Shown: positions 47,701 through 52,084 of the stretch, piece after piece | How the letters are laid out: each line of letters begins with the position of its first letter | How positions within the stretch are numbered: the stretch's first letter is position 1 | Assembly (NCBI RefSeq): GCF_000485595.1 | Contig: NW_014577066.1 | Coordinates: 780,539 to 837,421 of the forward strand | Length of the DNA: 56,883 nucleotides | Direction of reading: 5' to 3' | Source: Priapulus caudatus | Lineage: Eukaryota; Priapulida; Priapulimorpha; Priapulimorphida; Priapulidae | Position numbers and translations under genes: made by a program | The notes under the pieces: generated by a model | Seen by the model: only the letters and a program-made list of their open reading frames with translations | What the model was told of the DNA's origin: nothing | Databases searched by the model: none

Positions 47701-49257
47701 TACATATATGCGGTGCATATTCTCATTTCTCACTCTCTCCTTAACATAAACATATCTGTAAAAATAACTGCTTCTAGAATCTAGATGATGACAGTCGCTA
47801 GAAAGTTGAGCATCACATACCACAGGTAGCGTTCCCGACATGATCTGACTTCGGAAGTTGATCAGTTCGTTCATCATGATTCGGATCTTCTCAAAGTGAG
47901 AACTGCCCGTCTGAAATCACAAAGCCATGATCTATATTTAGAAACTACTGCATTGTGTAGAATCAAGAACACTTTTGCTCGAAACGTCAATGCATCCTTG
48001 ACAACTACATCTTGTAACAAGTTAGAATTTTTTACCTTTCTTCATACCAGCCTGCTACTACAGTAATGAACACAATGTATAACATTACGTAGCAATAGCG
48101 CAGTAGGTTGTCAGGAAGTGTTAAACATGCGATTGCCGGTCAGTGATCAATATCTGTGTATGTATACACCATCATTTAAAATCTGTCCTATTCCATTTCC
48201 ATACTTAGGATTTAAATCGGACAAAGTTTAAGCAGGCCCTGAAACAACTGGATCAATATTAGTACAAAACATGAGTGAATCCCTTCCCTAGCTTTACTCA
48301 CAACAAATAATTGTTTCCAGATGGTGCCCCATTCACGTAGCACTGAGGTGATTTCCAATACCACCGGTGATTCCTTTGGCACCACCGTCTCGTAGTTTCT
48401 GTGGAAAACAAACGTTTCGCATATTTCACTCACAAACTATCTGTAATTCTGTAAACAAGCCGCTGTTTAATCCCTAAACGTGCTAGAGTTAGCAGTGCAT
48501 TGCTTTTGCGTTCTCATAAGTAGAACCTCCCAAAATTGACCACAAGCAAAATGTCAAGGTTGCCTGAGTTGAGAGATCCCATGGAATATGTAGCAGTAAT
48601 GTTATTAGCAACATACCTGTTGACAACAACGCCATCCTTGATATGCACATGAGTCTTTGGGAAGATTCCCTTCTTGGTCCTGTTACGCATGTTGTATCCT
48701 CTGTACCAGTCTGGAAGGCAACACCAGAAGAATGTGAACTAGCAAGCAAGCATGCTGGCTCGCAAAAGAGACCTCACTCGGTTTCCACTTCACCATACAA
48801 CAATGTTAAAATTACATTCTACTAAACGAAGCTCATTACACATACAAAAACGATTAATCAAGTGAAATCAGGGCAGTTTATCAACTACTAAATAGTATTA
48901 AAAAAATTTACATATATACAATCAACATAAAAATAAAATTCCAGAAACATAATTTTACAGAAACTGAATGTCTATAAACTTAAAATGTCAACAAGAATTA
49001 GCACATAGTAACACATTTGAACATAAAATAACATGCGATTTATCAACATACAATTCGTTCAATCCCAGTAGAATGCATTGCTGCCACGGTTATTGGTGTA
49101 CCATGAAGGCATCTACCACACGGATATTCTGGTACTAATAGATCCCATTTGAAGTGAGCTAGCTGCAACTAACCTTCATTTCTCTCCGATATATGTACCG
49201 AGTCGCCAACTTGTAAAAAGAGGGCCTCCTGTTTGTCAGATTTGAAGTTGGAGATGA
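2488..49257 (-). CDS. DOCK1: DOCK1/2/5-class Rac guanine-nucleotide exchange factor, multi-exon, start exon missing
   Basis: Forty exons (listed separately, numbered from the 5' end) join in consistent phase from 49257 down to 9651, giving about 1,668 residues; a probable tail exon at 2488-2665 adds 59. Vertebrate DOCK1 is about 1,865. Domain order as read: SH3 (residues 1-60), helical region, DHR-1/C2 (about 400-597), ARM-like region, DHR-2 (about 1190-1620), then a basic Ser/Pro/Lys tail. Known role of the family: with ELMO bound at the SH3 end, DHR-1 binds PIP3 and DHR-2 loads GTP onto Rac, driving engulfment, migration and myoblast fusion. The DHR-2 motif [11 protein letters not shown] keeps the valine that acts as nucleotide sensor in DOCK proteins. 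The SH3 and N-terminal wording ([21 protein letters not shown]) fits DOCK-A (1/2/5) better than DOCK3/4; which vertebrate paralogue is closest cannot be told. The start codon exon was not found: exon 1 here begins at codon phase 1 and needs an upstream exon ending in a single G. Confidence 0.93.
2666..3718. other. Unannotated AT-rich stretch with short CA tracts
   Basis: No gene supported. CA/GT-type microsatellite tracts occur near 3145-3215 and 3643-3675. Confidence 0.5.
3719..3960. repeat. AGC/CAG triplet array
   Basis: Mixed CAG, CAA and TAG triplets, with the purest CAG run near 3770-3810. Long poly-Leu, poly-Ser or poly-Ala frames here are repeat artefacts. Confidence 0.93.
4369..4905. 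repeat. CAG/CTG/CAG triplet block with palindromic core
   Basis: A 33-36-bp higher-order unit (ACAAGAACAACAGCAGCAGC plus AGTAGTAGCAGCAG) repeats about six times to 4572. The strand sense then flips to CTG triplets until about 4736, then back to CAG until about 4905. Each flip makes a large imperfect inverted repeat. Confidence 0.92.
5000..7828. other. Intronic or intergenic sequence without a supported gene
   Basis: Contains scattered ATGCTAGTAGTT-like short repeats (5855-6030), CT-rich tracts (6230-6325, 7400-7510, 7600-7622) and AT-rich DNA. If exon 41 is real, all of this is the last-but-one DOCK intron. Confidence 0.5.
7829..8303. mobile_element. Mariner-type MITE, copy 1 (475 bp)
   Basis: Ends are inverted: TTGCGAGAATTTT at the left and AAAAATCTCGCAA at the right, both flanked by TA. 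It shares long stretches with 42511-43161, including ATTGCTTGAGTAACAGCAAT and TATATTCAGCTATATTTAGT. It codes for nothing. TA flanks plus short TIRs suggest Tc1/mariner mobilisation. Confidence 0.85.
8418..9422. repeat. ~1-kb dispersed repeat, copy 1
   Basis: Collinear with 53129-54090 and in the same orientation: GTTGCCGCGAGATGGC at the start, CTTGAGGGTCAAAAGGTTAT and TCAATAAAGCCATAAAAATG inside, and a GACGCACGG tandem before GCGATTCTACAAGCTGCA at the end. No inverted ends or coding frame. It looks like a non-autonomous interspersed element. Confidence 0.9.
9651..9781 (-). CDS. DOCK1: DOCK exon 40: post-DHR-2 tail, stop overlaps a donor
   Basis: Reads [20 protein letters not shown] then [20 protein letters not shown]. 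Reading through gives GAG TAA at 9647-9652, an in-frame stop, but the same bases form a strong donor (AGA then GTAAGC). If spliced there, the exon ends in phase 2 and joins the candidate tail exon at 2488-2665 in frame. Both forms could exist. Confidence 0.85.
10045..10242 (-). CDS. DOCK1: DOCK exon 39: DHR-2 lobe C end
   Basis: Reads [20 protein letters not shown] then [29 protein letters not shown].(I/V)H..K.(T/S)E...P.H..ME.CF..L...(V/I)E..YG ends DHR-2. The last 25 residues have no clear vertebrate match. Donor GTTAGG. Confidence 0.93.
10598..10681 (-). CDS. DOCK1: DOCK exon 38: DHR-2 lobe C
   Basis: Reads [20 protein letters not shown] then LKDLIAAQ, matching AFFTDRYLQEHPEAHEKIEK. Twenty-eight codons. 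Confidence 0.96.
10939..11115 (-). CDS. DOCK1: DOCK exon 37: DHR-2 lobe C with nucleotide sensor
   Basis: Reads [20 protein letters not shown], then [20 protein letters not shown] and GIRNYED. This is the catalytic core: the VMGG loop carries the Val that senses nucleotide and Mg in DOCK proteins. GIVDAAV replaces the usual GIVDPAV. GC-rich codons. Acceptor GATTTCAG, donor GTGAGT. Confidence 0.96.
11131..11258. repeat. Two-copy ~64-bp tandem duplication beside DOCK exon 37
   Basis: GTCAGTGAACGCCAGAGGGC.. and GTCAGTGAACACCAGAGGGC.. each lead into GGGAGGCCGGCGACGTCTTC. The pair starts just upstream (5' in the gene) of the exon 37 acceptor. Confidence 0.85.
11930..12015. repeat. CTGC/CCTG microsatellite
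   Basis: Interrupted CTGC and CCTG units. Frames rich in Cys, Leu and Pro here are artefacts. Confidence 0.9.
12479..12510. repeat. TA dinucleotide run
   Basis: About 15 uninterrupted TA units. Confidence 0.95.
12551..13470. mobile_element. Inverted-repeat transposon remnant filled by a GTGC array
   Basis: Left end TAAAGGGCAGGACACACTAA, then GGCGATTAAATCGCC. Right end AATCGCCTAGTGTGTCCGGC, then CCTTTA. The two are inverted copies, each with a second inner GGACACACTAGGCGAT motif. Between 12655 and 13165 lies an almost pure GTGC/GTGT/ACGT array bounded by direct repeats of GCATGCATGTGCACGTAGAC. No clear target duplication, so the superfamily is left open. Confidence 0.8.
12655..13165. repeat. 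GTGC/ACGT tetranucleotide array (~510 bp)
   Basis: Long runs of GTGC with GTGT and TACGTACACG interruptions, giving alternating purine-pyrimidine DNA prone to Z-form. Long Arg/Thr/His or Val/Cys/Arg frames here are artefacts. Confidence 0.95.
13983..14102 (-). pseudogene. Helitron Pif1-like helicase C-terminal remnant 1
   Basis: Reads [18 protein letters not shown], then [18 protein letters not shown] and a TAG stop. HG.LYVALS.V is helicase motif VI of Pif1/RecD-type Helitron helicases. Upstream sequence has no continuous frame, so this is a dead fragment near the 3' end of the element. Confidence 0.8.
14918..15124 (-). pseudogene. Helitron helicase C-terminal remnant 2
   Basis: Contains [17 protein letters not shown] then [10 protein letters not shown], a second diverged copy of motif VI. 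At DNA level 14886-15063 matches 13948-14112 with many indels. Confidence 0.75.
15869..15936 (-). repeat. tRNA-like sequence (SINE head or tRNA pseudogene)
   Basis: On the minus strand, GCTGT..ACAGC form an acceptor-like stem. TGGCGCGGTGGTA fits a Pol III A box with GCG/CGC D stem, and GAGTTCGAAACTC fits a B box. The anticodon region is replaced by a GCCTAA-TACG-TTAGGC hairpin, so this is not a normal tRNA. It lies inside the Helitron. Confidence 0.6.
16209..17755. other. Intronic sequence without a supported feature
   Basis: Part of the large DOCK intron. A plus-strand open frame at 16729-17184 has no recognisable domain. A C-run follows 17046. Confidence 0.5.
17756..18030. repeat. CTG/GAT triplet array
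   Basis: CTG, TTG, CTA and GAT triplets with a pure ATG/GAT block near 17800-17823. Confidence 0.94.
18038..18460. repeat. CAGG tetranucleotide array
   Basis: A long CAGG run (longest pure block about 18042-18108), then CAGG mixed with CAGACGAG and ending in CAGA units. A shorter CAGG/CAGA array at 23689-23750 sits at the matching place before the second copy of the duplicated segment. Confidence 0.95.
19566..20010. repeat. Degenerate tandem repeat with CCCAGCTTTATTTA core
   Basis: About six units of roughly 65-75 bases, each with a variant of CCAGCTTTTATTTA followed by GTGCATT and a CTCC-rich end. Repeated at 24770-25230 in copy B, where the core is better kept. Confidence 0.75.
20670..21080. 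repeat. ~55-bp minisatellite, copy A
   Basis: About seven units holding GGGGAATATGGCTGTGTGAG, GGTATGAAAGCGGTAAAGAG and CGGGTGTGGGGTGGAAG. The matching array in copy B is 25770-26225. Long Pro/His-rich frames on the minus strand come from this repeat. Confidence 0.9.
21890..22215. repeat. TC-rich tract, copy A
   Basis: CT/TCTC microsatellite with CTATCTATCTAG inserts. The matching tract in copy B is 26990-27300. Confidence 0.94.
23019..23043. other. 25-N assembly gap
   Basis: Exactly 25 N, directly after a G homopolymer; a fixed-size scaffold gap rather than measured distance. Confidence 0.99.
23044..23684. repeat. Partial third copy of the duplicated segment
   Basis: Matches 21106-21775 and 26237-26878, from AGAAGTGAAAACGAGCGGTG to AAAAGATTGAAATAACTATG. 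It is then joined to a CAGG array. Confidence 0.92.
23750..28050. repeat. Large duplicated segment, copy B
   Basis: Second copy of 18477-23018. After its G-run (near 28040) the sequence continues uniquely toward DOCK exon 36, so this copy is joined to the gene. Confidence 0.92.
28051..29068. other. Unique part of the large DOCK intron
   Basis: GC-rich at first, then AT-rich; no gene, repeat or RNA supported. Confidence 0.5.
29069..29155 (-). CDS. DOCK1: DOCK exon 36: DHR-2 lobe B, before the 18-kb intron
   Basis: Reads [20 protein letters not shown] then WFPVVETER, matching NMWIERTIYTTAYKLPGILR. Phase 0 both ends with donor GTAAGT. The next coding exon is about 18 kb away, but part of that distance is probably an assembly artefact. 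Confidence 0.94.
30050..30134 (-). CDS. DOCK1: DOCK exon 35: DHR-2 lobe B
   Basis: Reads [20 protein letters not shown] then EKNEFA. FY..N.VQ.F.YSRP..KG....NEFA is a DHR-2 hallmark. Donor GTAAGT. Confidence 0.95.
30804..30877 (-). CDS. DOCK1: DOCK exon 34: DHR-2 lobe B, small exon
   Basis: Reads [20 protein letters not shown] then DQIL. It corresponds to the divergent vertebrate stretch with FTVKP..F..(R)PV.(E/D)QI. Acceptor TTTACAG, donor GTAATA; phase 0 in and 2 out join exon 35 exactly. Confidence 0.82.
31090..31239 (-). CDS. DOCK1: DOCK exon 33: DHR-2 lobe B, 3' border uncertain
   Basis: Reads [20 protein letters not shown] then [24 protein letters not shown] and SP.Q are conserved. The 3' border is set by frame with exon 34 and uses a weak donor, GTCACA, after codons QCIL. 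An alternative donor, GTGTAT, a few bases earlier would not fit the frame of exon 34. Confidence 0.8.
31531..31635 (-). CDS. DOCK1: DOCK exon 32: DHR-2 lobe A to B
   Basis: Reads [20 protein letters not shown] then [13 protein letters not shown]. The RP.P.YF.VGYYG.GFP.FL signature is universal in DOCK DHR-2 domains. Confidence 0.97.
32062..32151 (-). CDS. DOCK1: DOCK exon 31: DHR-2 lobe A
   Basis: Reads [20 protein letters not shown] then [10 protein letters not shown], matching MWEEAIALGKELAEQYENEM. Confidence 0.93.
32446..32565 (-). CDS. DOCK1: DOCK exon 30: DHR-2 lobe A
   Basis: Reads [20 protein letters not shown] then [20 protein letters not shown]. It matches LKEQLYQEIIHYFDKGK and is phase 0 both ends. 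The N-terminal half is less like vertebrates. Confidence 0.93.
33109..33240 (-). CDS. DOCK1: DOCK exon 29: DHR-2 lobe A
   Basis: Reads [20 protein letters not shown] then [19 protein letters not shown]. The FY..EIEREE.YIRYL.KL.DLH..C.NYTEAA.TL motif begins the dimerising lobe A of DHR-2. Confidence 0.97.
33810..34052 (-). CDS. DOCK1: DOCK exon 28, entry to DHR-2, GC-rich codons
   Basis: Reads [20 protein letters not shown], then [20 protein letters not shown] and [14 protein letters not shown](D/E)YR..(M/I)HDE.KEN.MSCTV is the lead-in to DHR-2. About 93% of codons end in G or C. Donor GTGCGT. Confidence 0.96.
34603..34778 (-). CDS. DOCK1: DOCK exon 27
   Basis: Reads [20 protein letters not shown] then [20 protein letters not shown]. 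This is among the most conserved DOCK blocks ([26 protein letters not shown]). Confidence 0.97.
35422..35480 (-). CDS. DOCK1: DOCK exon 26, 59-bp micro-exon
   Basis: Reads [20 protein letters not shown] then G across the junction, matching KYGDMRRQIGFEIRDMWYNL. Too short for an ORF scan; recovered because phases 2 in and 1 out join exons 25 and 27 exactly. Acceptor TTTGCAG, donor GTAGGT. Confidence 0.93.
35692..35865 (-). CDS. DOCK1: DOCK exon 25
   Basis: Reads [18 protein letters not shown], then [20 protein letters not shown] and [35 protein letters not shown] is a DOCK1/2/5 hallmark. Confidence 0.96.
36307..36500 (-). CDS. DOCK1: DOCK exon 24: ARM-like region, very GC-rich codons
   Basis: Reads [20 protein letters not shown], then [20 protein letters not shown] and [10 protein letters not shown]. 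Sixty-two of 64 codons end in G or C. The 5' edge of this exon plus adjoining intron is duplicated just upstream (see finding at 36461-36622). Confidence 0.95.
36461..36622. repeat. 81-bp tandem duplication covering the acceptor of DOCK exon 24
   Basis: TCTGCCGCAGCAGCGACACC at 36461 and TCTGCCGCAGCAGCGACAGC at 36542 start two collinear copies that both end in TGGCGCC then a CTCTA-like end. The first contains the real exon 5' edge and acceptor (CTCGC then CTGCAATG). In the second the acceptor is lost (CTCACCAGCAAG). Confidence 0.9.
36839..36934 (-). CDS. DOCK1: DOCK exon 23: ARM-like region
   Basis: Reads [20 protein letters not shown] then [12 protein letters not shown], thirty-two codons, phase 0 both ends. 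It corresponds to the vertebrate stretch with LLRTVNRTVI. Confidence 0.9.
37112..37239 (-). CDS. DOCK1: DOCK exon 22: ARM-like region
   Basis: Reads [20 protein letters not shown] then [17 protein letters not shown], matching CREILLPMMTDQLKYHLE..LEACCQLLSHILEVLY. Donor GTGAGT. Confidence 0.94.
37430..37590. repeat. Polypurine (GGA/GAA) tract
   Basis: About 160 bases almost free of pyrimidines on the plus strand, directly next to the exon 21 donor. On the coding strand it is a polypyrimidine run at the start of the intron. Confidence 0.9.
37595..37772 (-). CDS. DOCK1: DOCK exon 21: ARM-like region
   Basis: Reads [20 protein letters not shown], then [20 protein letters not shown] and [11 protein letters not shown]. 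The donor is GTGAGC and is followed on the minus strand by a long polypyrimidine stretch (37590-37430), seen as a polypurine tract on the plus strand. Confidence 0.94.
38470..38578 (-). CDS. DOCK1: DOCK exon 20: ARM-like region
   Basis: Reads [20 protein letters not shown] then [16 protein letters not shown], corresponding to the segment before GAALKYLP in DOCK1. Donor GTGAGT. Confidence 0.92.
38610..38705. repeat. CA-type microsatellite
   Basis: ACACACGC/ACACACAC units in the intron between exons 19 and 20. Confidence 0.85.
38812..38946 (-). CDS. DOCK1: DOCK exon 19: ARM-like region
   Basis: Reads [20 protein letters not shown] then [19 protein letters not shown], matching KLTKVLKNYVD..MKALESIFKFIVRSRILF. 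Donor GTAAGT. Confidence 0.95.
39318..39418 (-). CDS. DOCK1: DOCK exon 18: ARM-like region
   Basis: Reads [20 protein letters not shown] then [13 protein letters not shown], matching [20 protein letters not shown]. About 45% G/C at third positions, the low end for this gene. Confidence 0.95.
40296..40303 (+). promoter_or_regulatory. TATA-like box upstream of tRNA-Sec
   Basis: TATATAAG starts 31 bases before the tRNA-Sec 5' end. Animal tRNA-Sec genes are known to use an upstream TATA box and proximal element with RNA polymerase III. The spacing fits, but no proximal element was identified by eye. Confidence 0.6.
40327..40413 (+). tRNA. tRNA-Sec: Selenocysteine tRNA, anticodon TCA
   Basis: The 87-nt sequence folds as the eukaryotic tRNA(Ser)Sec. 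GCCCGAA at the 5' end pairs with TTCGGGC at the 3' end, followed by discriminator G. The anticodon loop CTTCAAA (40360-40366) is closed by CAGG/CCTG, with anticodon TCA at 40362-40364. The long variable arm is CCGAC-TAAC-GTCGG, and the T arm is GTGG-TTCAATT-CCAC. Length and bases closely follow vertebrate tRNA-Sec. The product is charged with Ser by SerRS, converted through phosphoserine to Sec, and reads UGA in selenoprotein mRNAs. It lies in a DOCK intron on the opposite strand. No breaks are seen, so it is likely functional. Confidence 0.97.
40435..40438 (+). terminator. Pol III T-run after tRNA-Sec
   Basis: The first TTTT run after the tRNA, 22 bases downstream of its 3' end; a minimal RNA polymerase III terminator. 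Confidence 0.5.
40705..40765. repeat. Near-perfect palindrome in DOCK intron
   Basis: TAAGAACCACGGTTATATTT on the left is inverted as AAACATAACCATGGTTCTTA on the right, with a TA-rich centre of about 12-16 bases. Arms are about 23-25 bases with two or three mismatches. Confidence 0.88.
40913..41002 (-). CDS. DOCK1: DOCK exon 17: ARM-like region
   Basis: Reads [20 protein letters not shown] then [10 protein letters not shown], almost identical to DOCK1/5. The intron that follows (39419-40912) carries the tRNA-Sec gene on the opposite strand. Confidence 0.96.
41267..41364 (-). CDS. DOCK1: DOCK exon 16: ARM-like region start
   Basis: Reads [20 protein letters not shown] then [10 protein letters not shown], matching the vertebrate [21 protein letters not shown]. 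Donor GTACTG. Confidence 0.95.
41657..41849 (-). CDS. DOCK1: DOCK exon 15: DHR-1 to ARM linker
   Basis: Reads [18 protein letters not shown], then [36 protein letters not shown] is strongly conserved just after DHR-1 in DOCK1/2/5. Donor GTACGT, phase 1 out. Confidence 0.95.
42138..42314 (-). CDS. DOCK1: DOCK exon 14: DHR-1/C2 end
   Basis: Reads [20 protein letters not shown], then [20 protein letters not shown] and HELLVYK. HLRF.F.HRSS and FA..YVKLM..(D/N)GTTL.D are the closing signatures of DHR-1. A MITE (42511-43161) sits in the upstream intron. Confidence 0.96.
42511..43161. mobile_element. Mariner-type MITE, copy 2 (651 bp)
   Basis: Same family and orientation as 7829-8303, with inverted ends TTGTGAGAATTTT and AAAAATCTCGCAA and TA at each side. 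It is about 176 bp longer than copy 1, the extra sequence being internal. It lies in the intron between DOCK exons 13 and 14. Confidence 0.85.
43288..43386 (-). CDS. DOCK1: DOCK exon 13: DHR-1/C2 middle
   Basis: Reads [20 protein letters not shown] then PRWNETFQ. The [13 protein letters not shown] motif is typical of DHR-1. Phase 0 both ends. Confidence 0.95.
43734..43858 (-). CDS. DOCK1: DOCK exon 12: DHR-1/C2 first strands
   Basis: Reads [20 protein letters not shown] then [13 protein letters not shown], the canonical start of DHR-1. In DOCK1 this domain binds PIP3 through a basic upper surface and brings the exchange factor to the membrane. Confidence 0.95.
44223..44304 (-). CDS. DOCK1: DOCK exon 11, entry to DHR-1
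   Basis: Reads [24 protein letters not shown]. The [11 protein letters not shown] motif immediately precedes DHR-1 in all DOCK-A/B proteins. Donor GTGAGT. Confidence 0.94.
44362..44378. repeat. Short telomere-like CCCTAA run
   Basis: AACCCTAACCCTAACCC, almost three TTAGGG-type units, in the intron between exons 10 and 11. Confidence 0.8.
44519..44639 (-). CDS. DOCK1: DOCK exon 10, start of pre-C2 region
   Basis: Reads [20 protein letters not shown] then [20 protein letters not shown], nearly identical to the vertebrate block with [11 protein letters not shown]. Donor GTGCGT. Confidence 0.95.
44740..44815 (-). CDS. DOCK1: DOCK exon 9
   Basis: Reads [20 protein letters not shown] then FLPFVY, matching DOCK1 VMDVTDIINGKVDDEDKQHF. 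Phase 1 in, phase 2 out, donor GTAAGT. Confidence 0.93.
45021..45168 (-). CDS. DOCK1: DOCK exon 8, followed by a GC donor
   Basis: Reads [20 protein letters not shown], then [20 protein letters not shown] and NIRRPFGVA, matching DLGSKDLKREKISFVCQIVR..RRPFGVA. The exon must end at GTGGCAG to keep the frame with exon 9 (GVAVMDITDI). The intron then begins GCACGT, a GC-AG intron. GT alternatives nearby break the frame. Confidence 0.88.
45973..46048 (-). CDS. DOCK1: DOCK exon 7: N-terminal region
   Basis: Reads [20 protein letters not shown] then RALFT, equivalent to the ENYLVRW..LHNLRAVFTD stretch of DOCK1. Acceptor GTTGCAG, donor GTGGGT. Confidence 0.9.
46503..46687 (-). CDS. DOCK1: DOCK exon 6: N-terminal region
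   Basis: Reads [10 protein letters not shown], then [14 protein letters not shown] and [15 protein letters not shown], equivalent to the vertebrate LFVNLKNVVCKIGED..LMSLYD block. GC-rich third positions compared with neighbouring exons. Donor GTAAGC, phase 2 out. Confidence 0.93.
47169..47312 (-). CDS. DOCK1: DOCK exon 5: N-terminal region
   Basis: Reads [18 protein letters not shown] then [16 protein letters not shown] and STIQLFRQ, aligning without gaps to the DOCK1 stretch DELKELKKKVTAKIDYGN and following. Phase 0 both ends. Confidence 0.94.
47821..47910 (-). CDS. DOCK1: DOCK exon 4: N-terminal helical region
   Basis: Reads [15 protein letters not shown] then [10 protein letters not shown], matching the DOCK1 segment with RSQILSGTLP. 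Thirty codons, phase 0 both ends, donor GTATGT. Confidence 0.93.
48302..48398 (-). CDS. DOCK1: DOCK exon 3: post-SH3 helix
   Basis: Reads [26 protein letters not shown]. The REW..IW.QL.V motif is conserved in the DOCK1/2/5 N-terminal helical region that helps bind ELMO. Donor GTGAGT. Confidence 0.92.
48617..48710 (-). CDS. DOCK1: DOCK exon 2: SH3 second half
   Basis: Reads [23 protein letters not shown], the WYRG and GIFP signature of an SH3 domain. A typical DOCK has EGW here; the codon across the junction gives Asp instead of Gly. Donor GTATGT, acceptor TTCCAG. Confidence 0.92.
49174..49257 (-). CDS. DOCK1: DOCK exon 1 of those found: SH3 first half
   Basis: Reads [21 protein letters not shown], the first strands of the DOCK SH3 domain that contacts ELMO and the DHR-2. 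Acceptor is ATTGCAG, donor is GTTAGT. Phase 1 in (a G from the missing upstream exon completes the Val codon), phase 1 out. Confidence 0.9.
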
Positions 49258-49377
49258 CTGCAATCATAATAGCACTTTTACAACTTTTTTATTTTTACAA
49301 ATTACAGTGCAACTGCTCTCGTCTCACAAAATATAAGGTAAAGAAGGAACACAAAGGACTGCCACAGACACAAACAT

Positions 49378-49379
49378 CA

Positions 49380-49422
<43 letters not shown>

Positions 49423-49432
49423 CACACACACA
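49378..49432. repeat. GCAC/CA microsatellite
   Basis: About eleven ACGC units followed by CA repeats, 120 bases 5' of DOCK exon 1 in gene sense. Confidence 0.93.
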
Positions 49433-49972
49433 TACTTTAAAGCTCACAATAGTGCTTATAAATAAACCTGAGCATCACTACCCTAACACTGACAGTGGCT
49501 ATTTTACATACCACAACTGATAGTATCCTGCTGCTACCTGCATTATTGGTCCCTATATGATTAATTAATTAGTCAATATCAGCATCATTATGCAGAATGA
49601 AAATGCTATTTTGGTGCTGTAATATTTTTGCCACTAGTACGCAGGTGACAGCACATTGTAATATTAGTCACTGGGCGCGCTTAGGCCGCCCACATAAGAC
49701 ATTGGATGGATTAGTCTCAGATTAACCTACAATCATCTTGAGGGGCATTTAAAATAAAAGTGCCAATTACAAAAAAAGACACAAATGAGTGAGTGAAAAG
49801 AAGTCAGTTTTAATTGAGCAACCATTGACGTACATTATAGAAGCGAAGAGTATATATGGGGGAGAATCATTACTATAACTTTGATAATTATATGTGTAAT
49901 TTTTTTATGTGAAAATAATGTTTGAGATGTGAAAGTCGTGAGATGTGGGCGAGTGATGGCGTTACACCTAAA

Positions 49973-50963
49973 CAGTGCTCGAAATAAGAAAAAAAATGTG
50001 GTTGTCCTGCGGACCAACCCAGGCATCAAATCGGGTTGTCCGCAACAATTTCTGGTTGTCGCCAAAAAAAATATCCCCAAATCTCCTATTTTCAATCACA
50101 TAATAGATATTGGTTCAGAACACCCAAAAGCAGTGGTGTAGGCCAGATTTTTTACGAAGGGTGGCAAAGAACAGCAAAACTGCGCAAATAGTGGATATGA
50201 GCTTAATATTTTTAACTGGCTCCTCCGCCTCCCCTCTCCACACCGCGGCCTCGCTCTACCTTCCTGCATCTTTCGTATTTTGGGTGGCCATGTGAAAAGG
50301 GACATTTTTGTTCCATTGGTTCTACTGCTCCCAAGATATTGTTAATTGTTCAGTGGCGGGGTCTGGATTCCAAGGAGGGGGTGAAAAACACATGCGGGGG
50401 GGTCAATGGGGTCTCCCCAGTAAAAATTTGAAAATGTAAGATTTCGCAAAGGAAGAAAACTGGTATACGAAAAAATTTTTTGCACACTATTTGAGTACAT
50501 GTACAGCCCTTCATTCTGACTACGACATTCTCCTTTTTTTTAACTTGCGGAATCATACATGAATCCCCACTGCATGTTGTTGTTTTGGCAAATTGCATGG
50601 CAAAGCATCGGAAACATTCAAAAATAAAATAATGGAGATAAATACCAAAATGTAGGGGTGAACTTGCTGTTTGCTGGTTCCAAATGAGTTTCACACTCTC
50701 ATAAAGTCAGAAAAGCGTGACATATACGACCGTGTTGGAAATAGGGCGCTGGTATGGCGTCGCTTTCCCCACACCATAGATTAAGTGGCGGCCATCAGGC
50801 TTAAGTGTGCTTGGAGAACCACTGAGAAAGACATAAATAAGAGTCGTCTTTTCGTCAACTTTTCTTGGTTGTCCGCCGGACAATGCCTCAGACCTGGTTA
50901 GGTTGTCCGGCACAAATTCTGTGGTTGTCTCGGGACACCGGACAACGCTTATTCGAGCGACTG
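49973..50963. mobile_element. Possible hAT-like element with inverted ends
   Basis: CAGTGCTCGAAATAAG at the left and CTTATTCGAGCGACTG at the right are inverted copies. Both ends carry GGTTGTCCGC-type motifs and both are flanked by CTAAA. A 5-base flank is shorter than the 8 expected of hAT, so the class is uncertain. No transposase frame. Confidence 0.6.
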
Positions 50964-52080
50964 CTAAATGTCGCCTTTAACGTTTTTTATATATTCAGAT
51001 TTAGGCACCTGCCTAAAAGCGGAGCTCGCCCGAGTGTTACGTGTAAATTGAGAGAATACGCTTATCACGTAGCTGCTATATACGCTACGTGACAATGGTG
51101 TTTCCGCGCCAAACAAACTTTGTCAAGGTTAATTAGTTGCCATGGAAGTCGTGTTATTTCTTTGAAGTTTTTCTCTAGGCGGTACACACGGTTGCCATGC
51201 TGTTATATCGCAATAATAATTTATAAACCAAAATGAATCACCATACTTTGTTGACGGTAGTATGCGCTACTACGCCCGCTTTGAATGGTTTCTCTAGCGA
51301 TGGCGTCGAAATAAATAGGTTAGTGCTGCGTTCTGCACATGTACCGTACGACTTTACTCTACATTATTAGATATAGACGTTTTATCGGCAGGGTGGCAGA
51401 GGAAATACGCAAATTTGCATTAAATATTAGTTGTCAATGAAACTCTTGTAACACGCACCCAGACAGTGTGAGCACCGACAGACTGTTTGTTCTGCGCGTC
51501 TATAATTAATATGCTATATAATTGCCCAAACCGTACCTAATGTTGCAACTTTTTTTTTTTAAAGTATCAAACCCCTAGCCTTATGTCATCATACGGCAAA
51601 TAAATGAGCAAAATCCGTTGAACCTGACCTGCACTAATGAAATTCCCGATTTGTTTGCCAAAAAATGCCGTGGCTCGAGAGTACGTCGACTGGCGTGCTC
51701 CAAATAGGACCGTTCAATATGAGGAGCAATAGCAATACAACTATACCAATATTTTAAACTGTGGTCAACGGTTTCTGAAGTTATCGTTGACCGGACGCCA
51801 AATGTTAGATGGAACGACGACGGACGTACGACGGAGCCCGACGACCCAAGTTGGCAATATCTCAGCTTGACGATGTCAAGTGCGAGTCTAAAAATGCGAT
51901 TAGGGCCATATAAGAGCCCTGGCAGCAATGCGCCCACGACGCTGCCAGTACATAAAATTGTCAGGTGAGTTTATTTAAACAAGTGCCGAGAGCGACAGCG
52001 TGCTCACACTGACGCGGCGAGTGTTCTGATGGCTAAAATCACGTGGCAACGAGATCAAGAGCGCACCTTCCCATTGCCGG
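50964..52080. other. Unannotated flank with possible repeat fragment
   Basis: No gene supported. ACGACGACGGACGTACGACG near 51811-51832 resembles tandem GACG ends of interspersed elements. Minus frame 51581-51937 has no recognisable domain. Confidence 0.4.
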
Positions 52081-52084
52081 CGTT

